Source: Caldifarciminota bacterium 4484_18 (lineage in GTDB: Bacteria; Hydrothermota; UBA3073; NMUJ01). From it: a stretch of DNA of 26,624 nt. The DNA is taken from contig NMUJ01000018.1 in assembly GCA_002256535.1 (NCBI GenBank), positions 1 through 26,624 of the forward strand. Direction: 5' to 3'. The notes under the pieces were generated by a model. The model was not told where the DNA came from and searched no databases. It was given only the letters and a program-made list of their open reading frames with translations. Of this stretch, positions 22,923 through 26,624 are shown piece after piece (position 1 is the stretch's first letter; the number at the start of each line of letters is the position of its first letter). A program made the translations under genes and the position numbers.

Positions 22923-23965
22923 GTCTGTTGCTTAACACCACCTTTTGTGAGCAACAACAGCTTACGCTGATCAGGTAGCACCTGCCAGACAGGCTTGTAG
23001 AAGCTCACCCCCCAGAACATAAACTCTATCTGGCTCTTACCACTGAAATCCATCATCAATACCTGTGGCTCTTTAAAGTAGAACCCATGTTCATCCCTAT
23101 CAACTGTCGCACGTAACAGCGCAAACCCATCATCAAACACCTTAATATCACGTACCTTAGGCACCGAATACGTGTGGTATACATAGAGTGGCTCACCTTC
23201 AGGTAACCCAACTATCGTTATTTCTTCCTTACCCACAAGTACGAGTTTGGTACCATCCGGTGTAAACCTACCCATTATAGCACGTGGTACATCCAGCATA
23301 CGCTTGGTGGTTTTGGATATGAGCCAGCTGGTTCGAGCAATACTATTGCCTTCAATTTCATACGTCTGTAGCCATAGGCAGGTATCACCCAACGTCCACT
23401 TTTCGGGTATACCTTCAAGTTCGTAACATGCAGGTTCACTGTAGTCAACATCGTACCAGATAACACATGTACGAGGTGACCGATAATCTTCCAACTCTAT
23501 AAGTATCGGCTCACCATCATCGGTGAACTCCAAATATACTATGGGTTCGTCAATGTATTTGTCACGAAACTCTATCGATGTATATAGGTTAAACTTACTT
23601 ATAGGAACCCAAGGGCTGGTCGAACGGGGAAACTTACGTTCACCATATACGTCAAACCTACCAACGCGGTCGTATAGGATTATCAAGTCACCGGTCGGTG
23701 ATAGCTCCAGCCGGCCAAACTCCAGTGTATCAACCTCTACCTTCAACTTATACAGCTTATGACCGTACTTATCCCATAACACACAGTCGAGCCACCCATC
23801 ATCGATACTATAGATAGCGATGTGTGACTTACCCTCGACCAACCTACCATCTACACAGATGACAGTATCCTGCCAGTATAGCGAATCCCTTGTGTAGAAA
23901 TATAACAGGGTATCATCACTGAAAGCACCACCCATTATCGTAGCAGATAGTAGCAGCTGCAACAT
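22916..23965 (-). CDS. Secreted beta-propeller-like protein of unknown function
   Basis: A 349-residue protein with a short hydrophobic N-terminus (MLQLLLSATIMGGAFS) that could be a signal peptide. The rest is rich in beta strands with repeats such as GRLELSPTGDLIILYDRVGRFDVYG and GRFTPDGTKLVLVGKEEITIVG, reminiscent of WD40-like/TolB-type propeller blades. No catalytic motif is visible. Its start overlaps the stop of the Asp-box gene (TAATG), and its end overlaps the M23-like gene, so the three envelope proteins form one unit. I do not recognise a specific family. Confidence 0.6.
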   Translation of the reverse strand: MLQLLLSATIMGGAFSDDTLLYFYTRDSLYWQDTVICVDGRLVEGKSHIAIYSIDDGWLDCVLWDKYGHKLYKLKVEVDTLEFGRLELSPTGDLIILYDRVGRFDVYGERKFPRSTSPWVPISKFNLYTSIEFRDKYIDEPIVYLEFTDDGEPILIELEDYRSPRTCVIWYDVDYSEPACYELEGIPEKWTLGDTCLWLQTYEIEGNSIARTSWLISKTTKRMLDVPRAIMGRFTPDGTKLVLVGKEEITIVGLPEGEPLYVYHTYSVPKVRDIKVFDDGFALLRATVDRDEHGFYFKEPQVLMMDFSGKSQIEFMFWGVSFYKPVWQVLPDQRKLLLLTKGGVKQQTW

Positions 23966-24696
23966 TACTTTAACTTGATGAGCTTACCTTTGTATAGGGT
24001 TGAACCGTCTCCATCAACCCTATAGAAGTATAGACCCGGTGGAATCGACCGCAAATCCCATGTACCTATGCCATCACGTTGATACACTTTACGGCCGACC
24101 AAGTCGAATATTCTAAGTGTACGTCTTACCCTACTATCGGTGGGTATCACAAACTTATCGGTTATGAGATATGTATTACTGACCTGAGGTGCTGACTCAT
24201 GTCCTTCCTCAACAACGTTTATCCAGTAAAACCATAGACTACGCCCCATTTCCGATATAAGCATATTTGTTGATACTTCAGGTGTCACACCCCGCAGTAG
24301 GGTTGGCATGAGATCCAGCTCTAAAGTAAACGATGGTGTCAAGCTATCCTCGAAGACTGTAATCATCGCAGCTCCATACGATAGATAAAGGAAATATAGT
24401 ACATCACCATAGTAGCTGTTGGGTTCCACATCTATCGCAGGTGACCATTCAAGGTATGGTACCTGCATTATTGGAGTTTTGTGGCCATCCAATGTCACCC
24501 TATACAGTATGAGGCTATCGGATTCGAGGCTCACTACATAGAGTGATCGCCATCCAGGTGAGTAGTCCATCGCCATAAAGCTATTGACCTCGGTAAGGTT
24601 TTGCCAGTTATACCCACCATCGTAGCTCACCCAAACAGTATCCGTGGCAGCTGCTGATACAACAAATACGGTATCGTTACCTACGTAAACGCTACC
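23965..24696 (-). pseudogene. Asp-box (BNR) secreted protein, C-terminal part in shifted frame with Por-like sorting domain
   Basis: This continues the Asp-box protein of the next entry after a frameshift near 24690-24700. The resumed sequence reads GSVYVGNDTVFVV and then VSYDGGYNWQNL, a sixth Asp-box. The ATG at 24630 is internal and not a start. The end (LRIFDLVGRKVYQRDG ... IPPGLYFYRVDGDG ... LIKLK) is a typical Por/T9SS-type C-terminal sorting domain. It probably sends the protein to the cell surface or outside if the system exists in this organism. Confidence 0.72.
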
Positions 24697-26060
24697 AGCA
24701 GTATGCGGTTGTAATCCGTGGGTGATACCCAGATCTCACCAAATATAAGTATGCTATCGGGGTTTGTCCAAGTATTCATAGGGGTCCATGTGGTACCACC
24801 ATCGACACTTCGATACAATGTATGGAGGATGAACTGTGGTGGCGGGTCCAACCCAATAGCTGCAACATACAATGTATCACCATAACCTTCTACTGCTAAT
24901 GTCATCATACTGTTTGTTATGTACGATGTTGGCAATCCAATCCAATAACATATTGGATACACAGCGGTTGAAAATATACCCGTAACCCATACCATAATAT
25001 TTTGATCATCTACATGATCTACGTGTTGGCTTACCTGTGCATCTTCCCACAACGGTACTGCTTTCAACCCTGTATTAAACGGTTCCCACGTGTTTGCATG
25101 ATCGGTCGACCGCCACACGCCATCACCTGTAGCTGCATAGATCACATCACCTAAGATTATATCGAAAGCTACCACCCTATCATCAACACAAGTGAAGTGC
25201 CAACCCTCACCCGACCTTACACCACGAAATATACCGCTGGGTGATAAAGCTGCCACGATCACCGTATCTTCGTGTAGGAATTCACAATCCATCGCCCACC
25301 AGAAGTACTGGAATAGTGTATCCCACGTAGCACCCCCATCCCCAGTATGCAACATAGCAGCTGGTGGCCCTTCAAACTCGAAACATACGAATAGCTCGTC
25401 ATGCTCCCATGGGTTAACCTCTATATCCATTATTGGACCAGATTCAGGTGCTCCCTCCCATACCATGGTGAAGGTTGTCCCTGCATCTACTGATTTATAC
25501 AGTTGTGGCATTGTGTTTGCAATGTATATGGTGGATGGATCACCAGGTGCATAACTTACAGCGGTAAACCCAGGGTTTAATAAGCTCAGGTTTGCGATAC
25601 TATCCCATGTCATACCACCATCTGTTGTCACCCAAAGCAATGGCGAATACCCACGATATGCGATAAGGAGAAGGGTATCCGACACAGCTTCGGAGATTGC
25701 ATCAATACCATCGAACCCCCGTACCGTATGCCAAGTGGTGTCATACACATAGATTGAATCATACACTGCCAGTAAAGGATATCCGCTGGCATTGACTGCA
25801 CCTCCCCTTATATCTACAAATCGAAACATATCCACCGGCTGCCAGCTATTATCACGATATTCCCATATGTCTGTCAAGCTTGCCGCCCATACGTTGGATG
25901 GATCATGCACATCAGCCAGCACACCCATGATCACACCACCTTCGGGGCCTATCCAATCGAGATGGTTACTGCCCGATCTCGCATGCAGGTGCTGTGGTAA
26001 GTTGAGCTCAGGTAAACTGGGTAACTTAAAGACCAACAATACAAACATCATCACATACAT
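24681..26060 (-). pseudogene. Asp-box (BNR/sortilin-like) secreted protein, N-terminal part
   Basis: I place the start at ATG 26060, because AGGAGG (26071-26066) stands 5 bases upstream and MYVMMFVLLVFKLPSLPELNLP gives a credible signal peptide; the frame is open further up to 26108, where it runs into the promoter. The protein is a propeller with Asp-boxes (S/T-x-D-x-G-x-T-W): VTTDGGMTWDS, KSVDAGTTFTM, HTGDGGATWDT, RSTDHANTWEP and RSVDGGTTWTP. Such proteins bind or act on surface glycans or proteins; the ligand is unknown. At NRILLVAFT the frame hits a stop (24681-24683) one codon after the C-terminal half becomes readable in the other frame. Confidence 0.75.
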
Positions 26061-26079
26061 ATTTACCTCCTGCTTATAA

Positions 26080-26108
26080 GAAATATGGTGTACTATTCCA
26101 CATGTCAA
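26080..26108 (-). promoter_or_regulatory. Candidate promoter of the Asp-box operon
   Basis: On the minus strand, TTGACA (26108-26103) and TATTTC (26085-26080) are 17 bases apart, with the Shine-Dalgarno AGGAGG and ATG 26060 downstream. The -35 is perfect and the -10 is 4/6. Confidence 0.45.
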
Positions 26109-26174
26109 CGTTTAAGTCTCCCCAAACGATACAGGTAGAGGTTGATTTTACGCTTATCGATGTAGCTTTATTTC

Positions 26175-26624
26175 ATGAGACGTTGGCTCTCCTTAATCGC
26201 TCGTATAATAGTGGCAGGGTTGGCGTTCTGGCTCATATATCGTAGGTTGGACGTATCGCAGTTACGTGTGCTCATACATACGTTCAACTTACGTTGACAC
26301 AGTACGTGCTATATACACAGGTGAATACACCAACCACCGTACCGAAGCATGGGGTTCGGTTCTACTTGAACGTAGCCTCGCATTCCTGGGGCTTGGCACC
26401 GTCAGTTTAATGGGTGCATTACTTTATAAACCAGAGGTACGTTTTTTCCACGTAATAGCTGGGTTCATACGGAAAGTTATGAACAGAATTTTACCAAGGT
26501 TGAAATTTCGTGGCTTGGGTGATAAGCTTTTATTCTTCTATGACAGGCTACATGAATATAGGGGATATCCCGGTACGCTTGTCACAGTATATTTCATATC
26601 GATATTCGTACAGCTATGTATCGC
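26175..26624 (+). pseudogene. YbhN/LPG-synthase-type (UPF0104) membrane protein, internal deletion, cut by window end
   Basis: ATG 26175 opens MRRWLSLIARIIVAGLAFWLIYRRLD (first membrane segment), and the frame stops at TGA 26295 after 40 residues. From 26293 the +1 frame reads VDTVRAIYTGEYTNHRTEAWGSVLLERSLAFLGLG and is open to the window end. That matches the family block 'GGDxVRxxxLxK ... EAxxSVLxERxLGxxxL' of lysylphosphatidylglycerol synthase/flippase-like proteins (YbhN, AglD). In the family about 50-60 residues, with two membrane segments and the FNxxLPxxxGG loop, separate the two blocks; here they are absent. No Shine-Dalgarno is seen. The gene was not obvious as a single frame and may easily be missed. 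Confidence 0.7.

Noticed and set aside
1..26624. CRISPR array, insertion sequence, prophage, toxin-antitoxin, tRNA or rRNA genes
   Set aside because: No regularly spaced repeats, transposase, integrase or cloverleaf-like segments were seen in the sequence or in any reading frame.

Overview
The window reads as a gene-dense bacterial chromosome segment with AT/GC composition near balance. It has no rRNA or tRNA gene, no CRISPR array and no insertion sequence that I can see. Several features point to an uncultured FCB-like or WOR-3-type (Stahlbacteria-like) lineage, perhaps a heat-adapted one. These are secreted proteins ending in Por/T9SS-like sorting domains, a gingipain-type (C25) protease with a PQQ propeller, Asp-box (BNR) proteins, a GldF-GldG fusion, a cyclic 2,3-diphosphoglycerate synthetase and an AroK-AroB fusion of the kind known from Thermotoga. 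The lineage is an inference; no marker gene is present.

Layout. Bases 1-4266 (+): end of manC, a DRG/Obg-like TGS GTPase, then a polyamine / cyclic-DPG / DNA-repair operon (speD, speE, cpgS-like gene, nfi). Bases 4258-12240 (-): one tightly overlapped operon running plsY paralogue, CTP-dependent lipid-kinase-like gene, gldFG, nadE fused to a PQQ/C25 secreted protease, then plsY. Bases 12241-12371: a short divergent promoter region whose two genes both look leaderless. Bases 12372-19095 (+): tonB-like gene, miaA, aroKB, a two-TM protein, a GH18-like secreted protein and queA, closed by a small intrinsic terminator. Bases 19100-26060 (-): an Asp-box secreted protein, a propeller-like protein, an M23-like protein, an alpha/beta hydrolase, lemA, purN and a MerR regulator. 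Bases 26175-26624 (+): a broken YbhN/LPG-synthase-type membrane protein cut by the window edge.

The most striking property is a cluster of about ten coding lesions. In speD, speE, nadE, the C25 protease, aroB, the M23-like protein (three lesions), the Asp-box protein and the YbhN-like protein, conserved protein sequence stops abruptly. It resumes in the same or another frame with an expected stretch missing. In at least four cases the lost part holds catalytic or structural core residues. None of these lesions is a simple nonsense mutation, and intact genes lie between them. That pattern fits many short deletions, from amplification, assembly or real deletion, better than ordinary pseudogene decay. 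The apparent NadE-PQQ and M23-hydrolase fusions are probably by-products of it. I see no convincing new defence or mobile system.
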